Shown here: positions 17,614 to 26,018 of the stretch, piece by piece | Layout: each line of letters begins with the position of its first letter | How positions within the stretch are numbered: the stretch's first letter is position 1 | Source of the DNA: Acidobacteriota bacterium | GTDB lineage: Bacteria > Acidobacteriota > Polarisedimenticolia > JBFMGF01 | DNA length: 42,663 bases | NCBI GenBank assembly: GCA_040752675.1 | Contig: JBFMGF010000065.1 | Coordinates: forward strand, 57,286 to 99,948 | Direction: 5' to 3' | The notes under the pieces: model-generated | The model's input: the letters and a program-made list of their open reading frames with translations, nothing else | What the model was told of the DNA's origin: nothing | The model's database searches: none | Position numbers and translations under genes: made by a program

Positions 17614-18222
17614 ATGAGAAAAACGATATATCTACTTCTGATCATGGCATGTATGGTGCTCTTCCTTCAGGGATGCATCACTTCGAGACATACCGAACGG
17701 GATATCAAGGGGCTGGACAGGACACTGGATATGTTCACCTACATCGAGGAGGGAAACCTCATCGCGTTGGTGGCAAGCACGTATGCGACGAGATTGCGAG
17801 AGGCGGAAGCATACATCCCGCTGGAAGTATCCATCGCGAACAAGGGACTGGCGAATCTGACAATCACAAGGGAGAGTTTCATGCTTGTCGACGAGGAGGG
17901 GAACAACTATCCTTTAGTTCCGACGAAAGAACTCCTCGATAATTATGAAAAGCAGGATTTCGACAGAAGCTTCGCGCACATCCACAAAGTCGTCTATTCA
18001 ATATTTGACGCATACACTCAGGTGGAGAGCAACTTCGAGCCCGACAGGTTTGGCAGGAGAAGAATAGTGATCGACAAGGTCGAGCTTCCGAAATTTTCCT
18101 ACCTGATCGATATGCTCTATTTCAGGAAGCCGAAGGCAGGTCTCAAGGGGAAGAAGTTCGAGCTTTTCCTCACTGCCCAGGAGCTTGAAGAACCGGTCTT
18201 CGTCAAATTCATGGTGGAATAA
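17614..18222 (+). CDS. Predicted lipoprotein, unknown function
   Basis: This 202-residue protein has a classic lipoprotein signal: KTIYLLLIMACMVLFLQGC, with lipobox LQGC. The mature part contains a beta-sandwich-like segment (YIPLEVSIANKGLANLTITRESFMLVDEEGNNYPLV) that recalls DUF4352-like accessory domains, where a strand pattern 'xxVxIxNxG...I....F.L.D..G' is common; this is a loose resemblance, not an assignment. The ATG follows AAGGAGG seven bases upstream, an excellent ribosome binding site. It ends six bases before the convergent end of the large oxidoreductase gene. No function can be given. Confidence 0.8.
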   Translation: MRKTIYLLLIMACMVLFLQGCITSRHTERDIKGLDRTLDMFTYIEEGNLIALVASTYATRLREAEAYIPLEVSIANKGLANLTITRESFMLVDEEGNNYPLVPTKELLDNYEKQDFDRSFAHIHKVVYSIFDAYTQVESNFEPDRFGRRRIVIDKVELPKFSYLIDMLYFRKPKAGLKGKKFELFLTAQELEEPVFVKFMVE

Positions 18223-18228
18223 CCCCTC

Positions 18229-20754
18229 CTAGAAGAGGTCGGAGAGTTCGTCATTGTATTCTGGGAGGCGGTTGTGTTTCTGAAGGAATTGCTGGAGGAG
18301 CTCACTTTCCCTCTTTGTATACATCGGATCTTCCTCATAGATAAAGAAACGGGCCCTGTCGCTGGAAGCAAGCCTTTCCATTAGAGCCTTCTTCATGTTA
18401 GAGCTCCCGGAGATGAGAAGGATGTTCTTTCCTTCGTCGAGGAGCTGGATGACGCCATCTGTTTCAGGAACGTCAGCGACATTTTCTTCTGTGAAGAAAA
18501 TCCATTTTTCTGGAGGTAGCGGGACTCCTGACATTCTGAGCCTCAGATCGCAGCGCAGGCATCGGGATGCCTCTCTAAGAGCCTCTTCTTCGCTGTAACC
18601 AGTTTCGATGACACCGGATGCAACATCGAGCCTTTGTTTTGGAGAAAGACATTGCATCTCAACCCTTTCCATGGCTGCAAAGTCTTCATCCCTTCCGAGC
18701 AGATCAGATGGCTTCTCTATCTTGAGAAACCTCTCATCGATGTTTCCGTCTCCGCCGAGATACTTATCGATGGAAGACGCAGCCCTCTTTCCCTGGGCGA
18801 TCGCTTCCACGACCGATGATGGACCTGTGACGATCTCTCCGCCTGCAAAGAGCTTATCCATAGTTGTCTGGAGAGTTTCACTGTTCACATTCAAGAAGCC
18901 TTGCTCGTTGAAGATCTCTTTTGAAAGGGAACCGGCAAATCCCACATCGGGGTTCTGTCCGATTGCAAAGATGATGGTATCCGCCTCGATGCTCCTTCTC
19001 ACATTTCCGTCGAACATCGGGCTGAAGTTCTTATTCTCATCAAACACGGAGGTGCATTTGATTAACTCGATCCCTTTCACGCGGCCATTCTGAGCAATGA
19101 TTCTTTCCGGACCCCATGATGCGTTGATCTTGACCCCTTCTTCCTCCGCGAAGGCGATCTCCCACTCATAGGATGGCATCTCATCCCGCTTCTCGAGGCA
19201 GTAAAGCCGAACGTCTTTAGCCCCGCAGCGAAGGGATGCCATCGCCACATCGATTGCCACGTTTCCACCTCCGATGACAACGACTCTTTCCCCAAGCTTG
19301 ACTTCCTTTCCCGAATTGAACTCTTGCAAGAAATCGACGCCCCAGAAAACTTCATCGAGGTCGATTCCCTCCATTTCCAGTTTCTTGCTCAACGATGCTC
19401 CGGTTGAGAGGAAGACGACATCGAATCCATTCTTTAACAAGTCGTCCACTGTTGTATCTGCACCGATGCGGATACCGGTTCTGATCTCTACTCCTGCCCT
19501 TTCTATTTCCTCGATCTCTGCATCGAGGATATCCTTCGGGAATCGGAAGGAAGGGATTCCATAGCGGAGCATTCCGCCCGGCTTTTCGTTCTGCTCGAAG
19601 ACCTGGACGGAGTGCCCCTTGATGTTGAGATAGTAAGCGGCGGTAAGGCCGGCTGGTCCGGACCCGATAATGGCGACTCTCCTGCCGGTGGGAGCAAGCT
19701 TCCTGATGGACTCTTCTGCTCTGAAATCCCCATGCTCCATCGCAAATCTTTTCAGTGAACAGATGGATACCGGTGCATTTAATTCTTTTCTCTTGCAGAC
19801 ATCCTCGCACGGGTGGAAACAGATGTAGCCGAGTGCAAAGGGGAAAGGAACCTTCTCCCGGACCACAGATGCGGCCTCCCGGAATCTCTTCTTCGCGATC
19901 AGGTTCAGGTAAAGCGGGACATTTATGTCAACAGGACACCTGGATCTGCAGGGGACGATCTCCTCGCTTTGCGGCTTTCCCTTGATTCCTCTGTCGAGGA
20001 GTGCTCCCGTCGGGCAGACCTCGATACAGGCAAGGCAGAATCTACAGCCCGAATCTACCAGAGTTGCGGAAATAGAACCGACCACAGCCCTGCCATCCTT
20101 GATTGTAAATCCGAGGGCTCCGACTCCTCTCAGGTCGTTACAGGCTCTGACACATCTCAGACAATTGATGCAGAGATTGTAATCTCTTCGGACGAGAGGT
20201 TCGTCCTCGATCGGATGTAGTCCTGTATGGATGTACCTGGGTGTATCCTCCCTTATACCGATGAAGCGAGAAACTTTCTGAACCTCGCAGTTCCCGAATT
20301 TATCGCAGCATCGCTCCAGAAGGGGGACGTTGGTAGAACAGGGCTCCCTGGAACACCCTTCAGCTTGCGAGCAGGTGAGACAGGCATGCGGATGATGTGC
20401 AAGAATGGGAACCAGATTCTCTCTTCTCTTTTCCTGGACCATCCTCGTCGCCGTGAGAATCGACATCCCATCCTTAGCAATCGTGGAGCAGGAGAGCAGG
20501 AGCTCGCGGCTCTTCTCTTCCTCAACTATGCATAGTCTGCACCCTTCGTAATGCCTTCCCTCCGGCCCCTGAAATCTTCTTGCGCCTCTGTATATGCTTG
20601 ACGATGATGATGAAACAGTGAAGGGGAAAAGATCAGGATGATGGCAGAGGGCAGGGATGTAGATTTCTGCTCTTCTGGCCGCCTCGAGGATGGTCGTTTC
20701 TTTCTCTAATTCGAGTTCTTTTCCATCTATCTTGATTTTGATTCTGGAATTCAT
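18229..20754 (-). CDS. bzdV: NAD(P)H:ferredoxin oxidoreductase-like Fe-S flavoprotein (BzdV-like)
   Basis: This 841-residue protein strings together several redox modules. Residues 1-100 form a NuoG-type [2Fe-2S] domain (C37, C72, C75, C89) with an inserted serine-rich loop between the first two cysteines. Residues 118-142 give a NuoG-like His/Cys cluster site (HACLTCSQAEGC). Two [4Fe-4S] motifs follow (C195/198/201/205 and C237/240/243/247). Residues about 265-350 are a GltD-like N-terminal Fe-S segment (CRSRCPVDINVPLY). Residues about 355-690 are the FAD/NAD(P)-binding GltD domain (GSGPAGLTAAYYL, VIGGGNVAIDVA). A C-terminal part of about 110 residues is not recognised. Its position behind the reductase and ferredoxin genes matches BzdV, the proposed NADPH-ferredoxin oxidoreductase of the Azoarcus bzd cluster. 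Electron donation to that ferredoxin is inferred. Confidence 0.82.
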   Translation of the reverse strand: MNSRIKIKIDGKELELEKETTILEAARRAEIYIPALCHHPDLFPFTVSSSSSSIYRGARRFQGPEGRHYEGCRLCIVEEEKSRELLLSCSTIAKDGMSILTATRMVQEKRRENLVPILAHHPHACLTCSQAEGCSREPCSTNVPLLERCCDKFGNCEVQKVSRFIGIREDTPRYIHTGLHPIEDEPLVRRDYNLCINCLRCVRACNDLRGVGALGFTIKDGRAVVGSISATLVDSGCRFCLACIEVCPTGALLDRGIKGKPQSEEIVPCRSRCPVDINVPLYLNLIAKKRFREAASVVREKVPFPFALGYICFHPCEDVCKRKELNAPVSICSLKRFAMEHGDFRAEESIRKLAPTGRRVAIIGSGPAGLTAAYYLNIKGHSVQVFEQNEKPGGMLRYGIPSFRFPKDILDAEIEEIERAGVEIRTGIRIGADTTVDDLLKNGFDVVFLSTGASLSKKLEMEGIDLDEVFWGVDFLQEFNSGKEVKLGERVVVIGGGNVAIDVAMASLRCGAKDVRLYCLEKRDEMPSYEWEIAFAEEEGVKINASWGPERIIAQNGRVKGIELIKCTSVFDENKNFSPMFDGNVRRSIEADTIIFAIGQNPDVGFAGSLSKEIFNEQGFLNVNSETLQTTMDKLFAGGEIVTGPSSVVEAIAQGKRAASSIDKYLGGDGNIDERFLKIEKPSDLLGRDEDFAAMERVEMQCLSPKQRLDVASGVIETGYSEEEALREASRCLRCDLRLRMSGVPLPPEKWIFFTEENVADVPETDGVIQLLDEGKNILLISGSSNMKKALMERLASSDRARFFIYEEDPMYTKRESELLQQFLQKHNRLPEYNDELSDLF

Positions 20755-20760
20755 GGATTA

Positions 20761-21042
20761 TTACCAGGAATGAGTGATGGCTCCAGGAGCACAGGCTCCG
20801 AGGCAGGGAAGCTCTCTCTTGCCGCTGACAGGCTTGCAGGGAGCGCAGGAGTATTTGATCTTCTTCCTGTGTTCCTCTGTGACTGCGGCTACCCGGTCGT
20901 CATAGTCGTCAGTGATGATCTCAAGGACTCCGAAGGGACATGCGGCAGCGCAACCCTTCTCATCGCATTCAACGCACTTGTCCGTATCTATGCTTATGAA
21001 GAACTCGCCCGACCCATTCTTGTATCCATAATTTGCGATCAT
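20761..21042 (-). CDS. bzdM: 2[4Fe-4S] ferredoxin (BzdM-like)
   Basis: This 93-residue ferredoxin carries two [4Fe-4S] sites: C23-x2-C26-x4-C31-x3-C35 followed by Pro, and C66-x2-C69-x10-C80-x3-C84 near the C-terminus (CLGACAPGAI). The spacing in both sites is longer than in clostridial ferredoxins and there is a long linker between them, as in the low-potential ferredoxins used by benzoyl-CoA reductases. It lies 14 bases after bzdQ and six bases before the oxidoreductase gene, so it very probably carries electrons between the two. No signal peptide is present. Confidence 0.88.
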   Translation of the reverse strand: MIANYGYKNGSGEFFISIDTDKCVECDEKGCAAACPFGVLEIITDDYDDRVAAVTEEHRKKIKYSCAPCKPVSGKRELPCLGACAPGAITHSW

Positions 21043-21056
21043 GATATCCTTCTCCT

Positions 21057-21935
21057 TTATTGCTTTATTCCCTTTGATTTCTCATAGAGGGCTTTGGCAA
21101 ATAGGGCGGCTCCCAGGGCACCAGCGATCTGGCTATCATATTTCGATTTCACGGCTGTGATGTTGAGCTCTTTCTCCAGTCTGGCGACGACGCCGACATT
21201 CTTGGCGATCCCCCCGGTTATCGCAAAATCCTTCTCGATGCCGAGCCTCTCGAGGAGCGTGTAGACGCGGTGTGCCATGGCTGAACAGTATGCGGCCAGG
21301 ACTTTGTTCTTGGGCCAACCCTGGCGAAGGAGTCCCGTGGCTTCCGATTTGGCGAAGACCACGCAGGTGCTGCTCACGGGAGGGGGTTCTTCCGGAACGT
21401 CGAGCGACATAGGCCCCACCTCTTCGATAGGAATCTGAAGAAGATCGGCAAAGACCTCCATCCCTCTTCCTGTTCCCGCAGCACACTTGTCGTTCATCAA
21501 GAAGGCGGTCACTTTTCCCTTCTCATCACAGCGTATCGCCTTGCAATCCTGTCCGCCCATGTCGAGGATGGTCTTTATGGTTGGACCGTACATGAAGTTT
21601 CCGCCTCTGGCATGGCAGGCGATCTCTGTGATTGCTTTGTGGGCGAAGGGGACATTGACCCTGCCATAGCCGGTTCCGACCACATAGTGGATGTTTTCAA
21701 GGGTCATTCCCGTTCCTTCGATCGCCCACGAGAGAGCCTTTTCGGAACTTTTCGGGCTATCGGAACCGGTTCTAAGGTTGCTGTAGGCATACAGTTCCCC
21801 ATCCGCCATGATGACGGCCTGAGAACTTACCGAACCAACGTCGATGCCGCACGATATGATGCCGGCCTTCCTCCATTCTTTCGATTCATCTTTCCAGGCA
21901 TACTCTTTCCATCTCCAGTATTCTTGCTGAGCCAT
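21057..21935 (-). CDS. bzdQ: Class I benzoyl-CoA reductase ATPase subunit, delta type (BzdQ/BcrD-like)
   Basis: This 292-residue protein is an ATPase of the ASKHA fold in the BcrAD/BadFG family, which also includes the HgdC activators. It shows the phosphate-binding GIDVGSVSSQAVIM, the second phosphate motif LDMGGQDCKAI, and the two cysteine segments NDKCAAGTGRG and STCVVFAKSE that hold a [4Fe-4S] cluster shared with the partner subunit. The adenosine-site GGIAKN and ALGAALFA are near the end. It begins with a hydrophilic Trp/Tyr-rich extension (EYWRWKEYAWKDESKEW) as in BzdQ/BcrD. Together with the neighbouring BzdP-like subunit it would couple ATP hydrolysis to electron transfer into the catalytic subunits. 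Confidence 0.87.
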   Translation of the reverse strand: MAQQEYWRWKEYAWKDESKEWRKAGIISCGIDVGSVSSQAVIMADGELYAYSNLRTGSDSPKSSEKALSWAIEGTGMTLENIHYVVGTGYGRVNVPFAHKAITEIACHARGGNFMYGPTIKTILDMGGQDCKAIRCDEKGKVTAFLMNDKCAAGTGRGMEVFADLLQIPIEEVGPMSLDVPEEPPPVSSTCVVFAKSEATGLLRQGWPKNKVLAAYCSAMAHRVYTLLERLGIEKDFAITGGIAKNVGVVARLEKELNITAVKSKYDSQIAGALGAALFAKALYEKSKGIKQ

Positions 21936-21950
21936 CTGCTCCTCCTGTAG

Positions 21951-22721
21951 TTAAATATTTTCGCCTGCACTGAGGGCGGCGCCGAGTGCGGCGGCATACT
22001 CTGGGTCTTCGGGGATGAGAAGGTCAACTTCCAGATCGCTCCTGAGGGAATGGACAAAACCGATGTTTCTTGCCACTCCTCCCACAAGGGCGACGTCCTT
22101 TTCGATCCCGATTCGCCTGACCATGGAGGATATCCTGCTCGCGATGGCATCGTGGACCGCCCGGGCGATGTCTTCCTTCGGCGTTTTTGCATGGATAAGC
22201 GATACGACTTCGGATTCCGCGAAAACGGCGCACTGAGCATTCATTGGAACGGCTTTTTGCGATTTCAAAGAAAGCTCTCCGATTTCTTCGAGCTTGACCT
22301 CGAGAGCCCTTGCCATCGCTTCAGTGAAGGCTCCTGCGCCAGCCGCGCACTTCTCGTTAACGGCAAAGTCGATGACCTTTCCCTTCTCGTTACACCGGAT
22401 CCCGCGTCCTTCTTCGGCGCCGACATCGATCACCGTCTTTGCAGTCGGAAAGTAGAAGAGGGCTCCTTTTGCTGCGGCGCCCACATCGGTGATATCCCCA
22501 TTGCCAAAGTCAACCCCCTTTCTTCCTGTCCCGGTTAATACGATCTTAACGATTGCGGAGCGCTCCAACTTAGCTGCTCCGATAGCGTCATTGAATGCTT
22601 TCTCGGCAGCCTCCTTCTGGTTGAATCCGGTCAAGATCATCCCTTTGCCAATGATCCTACCATCTTTCAGAATGACTACCTTGGTATTCTTGGCACCGCA
22701 ATCAACTCCCGCTGTTATCAT
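21951..22721 (-). CDS. bzdP: Class I benzoyl-CoA reductase ATPase subunit, alpha type (BzdP/BcrA-like)
   Basis: This 256-residue protein is the second ASKHA ATPase of the pair. Motifs include AGVDCGAKNTKVVIL, TGTGRKGVDF, VIDVGAEEGRGI, the cysteine segments NEKCAAGAGAFTE and AQCAVFAESEVVS, and GGVARNIG with the ALGAALSAGE end. The short, hydrophilic-extension-free N-terminus fits BzdP/BcrA better than BcrD. HgdC-type activators are normally homodimers encoded by one gene, so the presence of two different ATPase genes side by side favours a benzoyl-CoA-reductase-type complex over a 2-hydroxyacyl-CoA dehydratase. It ends 15 bases before bzdQ. Confidence 0.87.
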   Translation of the reverse strand: MITAGVDCGAKNTKVVILKDGRIIGKGMILTGFNQKEAAEKAFNDAIGAAKLERSAIVKIVLTGTGRKGVDFGNGDITDVGAAAKGALFYFPTAKTVIDVGAEEGRGIRCNEKGKVIDFAVNEKCAAGAGAFTEAMARALEVKLEEIGELSLKSQKAVPMNAQCAVFAESEVVSLIHAKTPKEDIARAVHDAIASRISSMVRRIGIEKDVALVGGVARNIGFVHSLRSDLEVDLLIPEDPEYAAALGAALSAGENI

Positions 22722-22760
22722 AAGAATCCTCCTGTGAGTTTATAGAAAGCACTGAATAAC

Positions 22761-24068
22761 TTATCCTGTTCTCTTGATGCCGAGGGTCTCCATGAAGGTG
22801 TCGATCCTGGTCATCGTCCTTGCCTCGTCGAACTCTCTCTCGTCTCCCATATTCCCTTCGAATATCATGACCGGAAACCCGGCCTTCTGGATGGCAATCC
22901 TGTTCTCCGCTATTCCCAGACTCAGGCCCTCGCATCCCCTGTTGTAATGAAGCATGACACCGTCCAGCTTCCACTCCCGAGCTATCCTTATCATCATGTC
23001 GCTCTTGTATCCGGGATGGTAGAAGTGCTGCCATTCGGGCTTGCTCAGATTCCAGTCGGCAAGGGTTCGAAGCGCTTCATTACGGCTCTTGATGCTGATC
23101 CCCTTCTGCTGTGGAGTAGTCCTCGGTCCCCATGTTCCATCCTCTTTGACCTCCCACATCCCGATGAGTCCGAAGGTGTACAGAGAACCAACCGATACGC
23201 AGCCATAAGTCTCCAGATACCGGAAGACTTTCAGGAATCCCCACGGTGGCTGTGTATCGCTCATTACGCGGCATCTTTCATTGGCAACGGCAGCGATCCC
23301 TCGCGCCACCCTATCTTTAACTTCGTCGCGAAGTTCTTCATAGAAATCGGCAACCTCTCTGGCATGCTTCTTCAATGTTCCGAGAACGTATAGAGAGTAC
23401 ATAGTCTTCTCGTCGAGCGGTGCCGGAACGTTCTTGTTCAGGACGCATATCTCGGCCCATGTTGAAGTGGAGCGGCATTCGTCATTTACCGCCTCGATGA
23501 GGAGCTCATCGTTGTACTTCCTTCCGGTGACTTTCTCGAGCCATTCGATCCCGTCGTGCATCTGACCGACGATGTAGCTGAGCCTGTTCTCGTTGACTTC
23601 ATGGTATGGGCCGACGGAAACATCTATGCAGTAATGTGGGATTCCCCCTTCAAGCTCGCTGACGACCTGGTACCATTTGGCATGGCTGCAACAGATGTGG
23701 TCCTGCCAGAGGAAATCAGGCTTCGGAAACGGTCCTCCCCAGAGGTACTGGTCCAGGATAATAGAACCCCAGTAGTTCCTCATGTAAGAGCAGAGATCTC
23801 TTGAATAACCGGCTTTCTCAGCCGCTTCGAGGCATTTCAGGGAAAACTCCTTATTGAAGGCTATGCTTGCTCCATAAGGCTCGCTCGTCAACGAATAGAC
23901 GTCACGTCCCAGCCCGGCAGGGATGGCATCGAAAGACCAGGCACCGCCAGCCCACCTGATCCCACCCTTCTCCTTGGCTGTCGTATAATCCTTGTAGTAA
24001 CTCTCCCTGATCTCCTTTGCCTTGTTCCAGCATTTCAGGGGCTCTGTAGGATAAAGTTTGTCTGCCAT
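22761..24068 (-). CDS. bzdO: Class I benzoyl-CoA reductase catalytic subunit, beta type (BzdO/BcrB-like)
   Basis: This 435-residue protein belongs to the BcrB/BadE/BzdO branch of the 2-hydroxyglutaryl-CoA dehydratase D superfamily. Family-typical parts include [24 protein letters not shown], the cysteine-bearing [10 protein letters not shown] (C93), [15 protein letters not shown] (C126-C127) and the C-terminal half with [15 protein letters not shown] and the [12 protein letters not shown]-type ending that precedes the last helix. In this family the cysteines hold a [4Fe-4S] cluster that delivers single electrons to the CoA-bound substrate. It pairs with the gamma subunit encoded 72 bases upstream. 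GGAG lies seven to ten bases before the ATG. The substrate is inferred from family and operon, not shown. Confidence 0.85.
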   Translation of the reverse strand: MADKLYPTEPLKCWNKAKEIRESYYKDYTTAKEKGGIRWAGGAWSFDAIPAGLGRDVYSLTSEPYGASIAFNKEFSLKCLEAAEKAGYSRDLCSYMRNYWGSIILDQYLWGGPFPKPDFLWQDHICCSHAKWYQVVSELEGGIPHYCIDVSVGPYHEVNENRLSYIVGQMHDGIEWLEKVTGRKYNDELLIEAVNDECRSTSTWAEICVLNKNVPAPLDEKTMYSLYVLGTLKKHAREVADFYEELRDEVKDRVARGIAAVANERCRVMSDTQPPWGFLKVFRYLETYGCVSVGSLYTFGLIGMWEVKEDGTWGPRTTPQQKGISIKSRNEALRTLADWNLSKPEWQHFYHPGYKSDMMIRIAREWKLDGVMLHYNRGCEGLSLGIAENRIAIQKAGFPVMIFEGNMGDEREFDEARTMTRIDTFMETLGIKRTG

Positions 24069-24140
24069 TATTCTTCTCCTCTCTTATTTAGCGTCCCTTG
24101 GAATTCACATCTCGGTCAGCGATTCTAATCATTCCGCTTA

Positions 24141-25262
24141 TCAAAAGAGATCCTCCTGCCTGAGCATCTCAAGGAATGCTTCCACTCTCACCTTGAACTG
24201 GCCTACGGGCACCGTGACGTCGAACTCAAGGAAGAGCGTGGGGATCCCAACTTTCTTGAACTCCTTCTCGATTGCCGGGATGTCCAGTTCGTGAGGGTCG
24301 CAGAACTTCTGCTGGATGATGATTGCTCCCTTGACTCTATATTCTTTTGCGAGATTGATGATGTGGGGGATTCTGGTTCGCACCTCCCAGTCCTTTGATG
24401 GGCAGGGTGGTCTTTCGATGTATCTCTTAGCGATAGCTTCAAGCCTGTTGTTACCAGGCATTACCTCGTTCCAGAAGTACCTTGTCCCCGTGCAGTGGTC
24501 GTCAACGACGAATATGGCGCCGAGTGATTCGACCATCTTCAGGAACTCTGTGTCGTCATCTTCGCTTCCCACAATGATCAGTCTCTCGCCACCGCCATTT
24601 CTCTTCCTTCCCTTCAGTTCCTTTAGCGTCTCCTGCAGGATCATGTTGTGCTCCTCCTTGTCAACCATCTGGGAAGAGACGACCATGTACATCGCCTCGA
24701 CTCCGGAGAGAGGCGGGTTATCGTCCTTTCTGAGATCGTAGACTTCTTTCATCAGCCTTCTGTTTGTGTTATAGATGTCTATGGCCCGGTCGAGGTCGGC
24801 GTCGGAGATCTTCTTGCCGATCCAGCCTTCGACAGATTTCTTGAAGGCCTCGAGTTCTCCGGTGAGGTAGGGGAGTGCCCTCTGGCTCTGAACCCTGTTA
24901 GGCATGGGAAGATAGTACGAGTACTCCACCGGGATGTGGAGATCCCAGCTCGTGAAGGTCTGGCGGATATGGAGGCAGGATTGGGCGATTGTGATGCCAT
25001 CCAGGTAATCGAATCTTCCCTTGAGCCCCTGAGCAAGGCAATCGCGGCAGAAGGGGCAGAACATACCGAAGATGTGCGGTTCCGTCATGTCCTGAGGTTC
25101 ATGGCTGCCGAGAATCCTGACGGGAAGGATTCCAGCGGCGTGGAGGATCTCTTCCGGGACATAGGTGCAGAAGTAGCCGATCACCTTTCTACCGTTCTTT
25201 CTCTTCCATTCTTTTGCGTACTGGTGGCGATTCTCATACCATTCCTGAAACATCTCTATCAT
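24141..25262 (-). CDS. bzdN: Class I benzoyl-CoA reductase catalytic subunit, gamma type (BzdN/BcrC-like)
   Basis: This 373-residue protein is the second catalytic subunit, of the BcrC/BadD/BzdN type. The N-terminal domain shows VIGYFCTYVPEEILHAAGILPVRI and the cysteine-rich FGMFCPFCRDCLAQG (C69, C72, C75), followed by IAQSCLHIRQT. The C-terminal domain shows VDDHCTGTRYFW, IERPPCPSKDW, IIIQQKFCDPHELD and IPTLFLEFDVTVPVGQFKVRVEAFLEML, a very family-typical ending. GGAGG lies seven bases before the ATG and inside the end of the TetR gene, so the two are translationally linked. With bzdO it would form the heterodimer that binds the acyl-CoA. Confidence 0.86.
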   Translation of the reverse strand: MIEMFQEWYENRHQYAKEWKRKNGRKVIGYFCTYVPEEILHAAGILPVRILGSHEPQDMTEPHIFGMFCPFCRDCLAQGLKGRFDYLDGITIAQSCLHIRQTFTSWDLHIPVEYSYYLPMPNRVQSQRALPYLTGELEAFKKSVEGWIGKKISDADLDRAIDIYNTNRRLMKEVYDLRKDDNPPLSGVEAMYMVVSSQMVDKEEHNMILQETLKELKGRKRNGGGERLIIVGSEDDDTEFLKMVESLGAIFVVDDHCTGTRYFWNEVMPGNNRLEAIAKRYIERPPCPSKDWEVRTRIPHIINLAKEYRVKGAIIIQQKFCDPHELDIPAIEKEFKKVGIPTLFLEFDVTVPVGQFKVRVEAFLEMLRQEDLF

Positions 25263-25265
25263 CTC

Positions 25266-25910
25266 TTATCCTCCAGAAAAATTGTTATCGCTTTCCTGCA
25301 TCGTGAACATTGTCCTCCGAGGTTTCGCCGACAGTCCTCTGACGAAATATTCGGCAAAGGCATCTCCGACCTCGCCGGCACTGTATCCTCGGCCGGAGTG
25401 AAACCATTTCGTGATCCAGTTGATGGCTCCCATGATGGCAAACGTGATCAGTTTGGAATCGCATTCGATGAAGAACCCTTTCTTGATCCCCTCCTCGATG
25501 ACGTTCCTGAAACCCTTCTCATACTGGTCCCGCTTTTCGATTACCTTATTCAGAAGGGGAGGGGAAAGGGCGTCGAACTCCAGGGCCATGGCCGATGCCT
25601 GGAGCTCATCAATCATGACGGTGATGTGAGTGGCGATGAGATCCCTCAGTTTCTCGGGCGGAGGGGTTCTGCTCTCTTCTATGCTCTTGAGGTTCTCCAG
25701 AACCTTATTGAGGGAGAAGTCATGGCACGCGAAAAGTATCTGCTCCTTGTTCTTGAAGTAGTAATAAAGGCTCCCCTTGGTCATGAGAAGGGCATCGCTT
25801 ATATCGCCCATGGATGTCCCGTGGTATCCCTTCCGTTTGAAGGCAGAGGCGGCGCTGCGGAGGATCTCTTCACGTTTTCTGCTGATCTTCTTCTGCTGAC
25901 GGTTCTCCAC
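25266..25910 (-). CDS. TetR-family regulator of the reductase operon
   Basis: This protein of about 214 residues has an N-terminal helix-turn-helix typical of TetR (REEILRSAASAFKRKGYHGTSMGDISDALLMTKGSLYYYFKNKEQIL) and a larger C-terminal helical ligand domain like those of acyl-CoA-responsive members. I chose the GTG at 25910, which has GGAGG eight bases upstream. A TTG at 25949 would extend the frame but falls inside the operator palindrome and has no ribosome binding site. It is the first gene of the operon, ending three bases before bzdN. The layout (promoter, near-palindrome, regulator, enzymes) suggests autorepression relieved by an aromatic or other acyl-CoA; that ligand is a guess. Confidence 0.88.
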   Translation of the reverse strand: MENRQQKKISRKREEILRSAASAFKRKGYHGTSMGDISDALLMTKGSLYYYFKNKEQILFACHDFSLNKVLENLKSIEESRTPPPEKLRDLIATHITVMIDELQASAMALEFDALSPPLLNKVIEKRDQYEKGFRNVIEEGIKKGFFIECDSKLITFAIMGAINWITKWFHSGRGYSAGEVGDAFAEYFVRGLSAKPRRTMFTMQESDNNFSGG

Positions 25911-25930
25911 GTCATTGACCTCCAATTCAA

Positions 25931-25952
25931 TTTTTAAACAATTGTTCAAAAA
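25931..25952 (-). promoter_or_regulatory. Near-palindromic operator in front of the TetR gene
   Basis: The arms TTTTTAAACAA and TTGTTCAAAAA are reverse complements except for one position and meet at CAATTG. The 22-bp element lies between the promoter and the ribosome binding site, at about +5 of the expected transcript, a natural place for a TetR dimer to block transcription. Confidence 0.65.
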
Positions 25953-25961
25953 CTGAATAAT

Positions 25962-25990
25962 AGTTTAGTATTAGGGGAGACCACTGTCAA
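25962..25990 (-). promoter_or_regulatory. Sigma70-type promoter of the tetR-bzd operon
   Basis: On the minus strand a perfect TTGACA (25985-25990) and TAAACT (25962-25967) are separated by 17 bases. The transcript would start near 25955 and run through the regulator and all six downstream genes, which have gaps of 3 to 72 bases. Confidence 0.7.
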
Positions 25991-26018
25991 CATCAAAATT
26001 AAGAAGTTAGTTGCTGAG

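Noticed and set aside
22761-25262. A 2-hydroxyacyl-CoA dehydratase (HgdAB-type) system
   Set aside because: Two different activator genes, a dedicated ferredoxin and a BzdV-like oxidoreductase favour the benzoyl-CoA reductase type, though substrate remains unproven.
24648-25937. 429-codon plus-strand frame
   Set aside because: It is antisense to the BzdN-like and TetR genes, whose protein families are clear; the translation shows no domain.
25911-25949. TetR gene starting at a TTG at 25949
   Set aside because: That start lies within the operator palindrome and has no ribosome binding site; the GTG at 25910 has GGAGG eight bases upstream.
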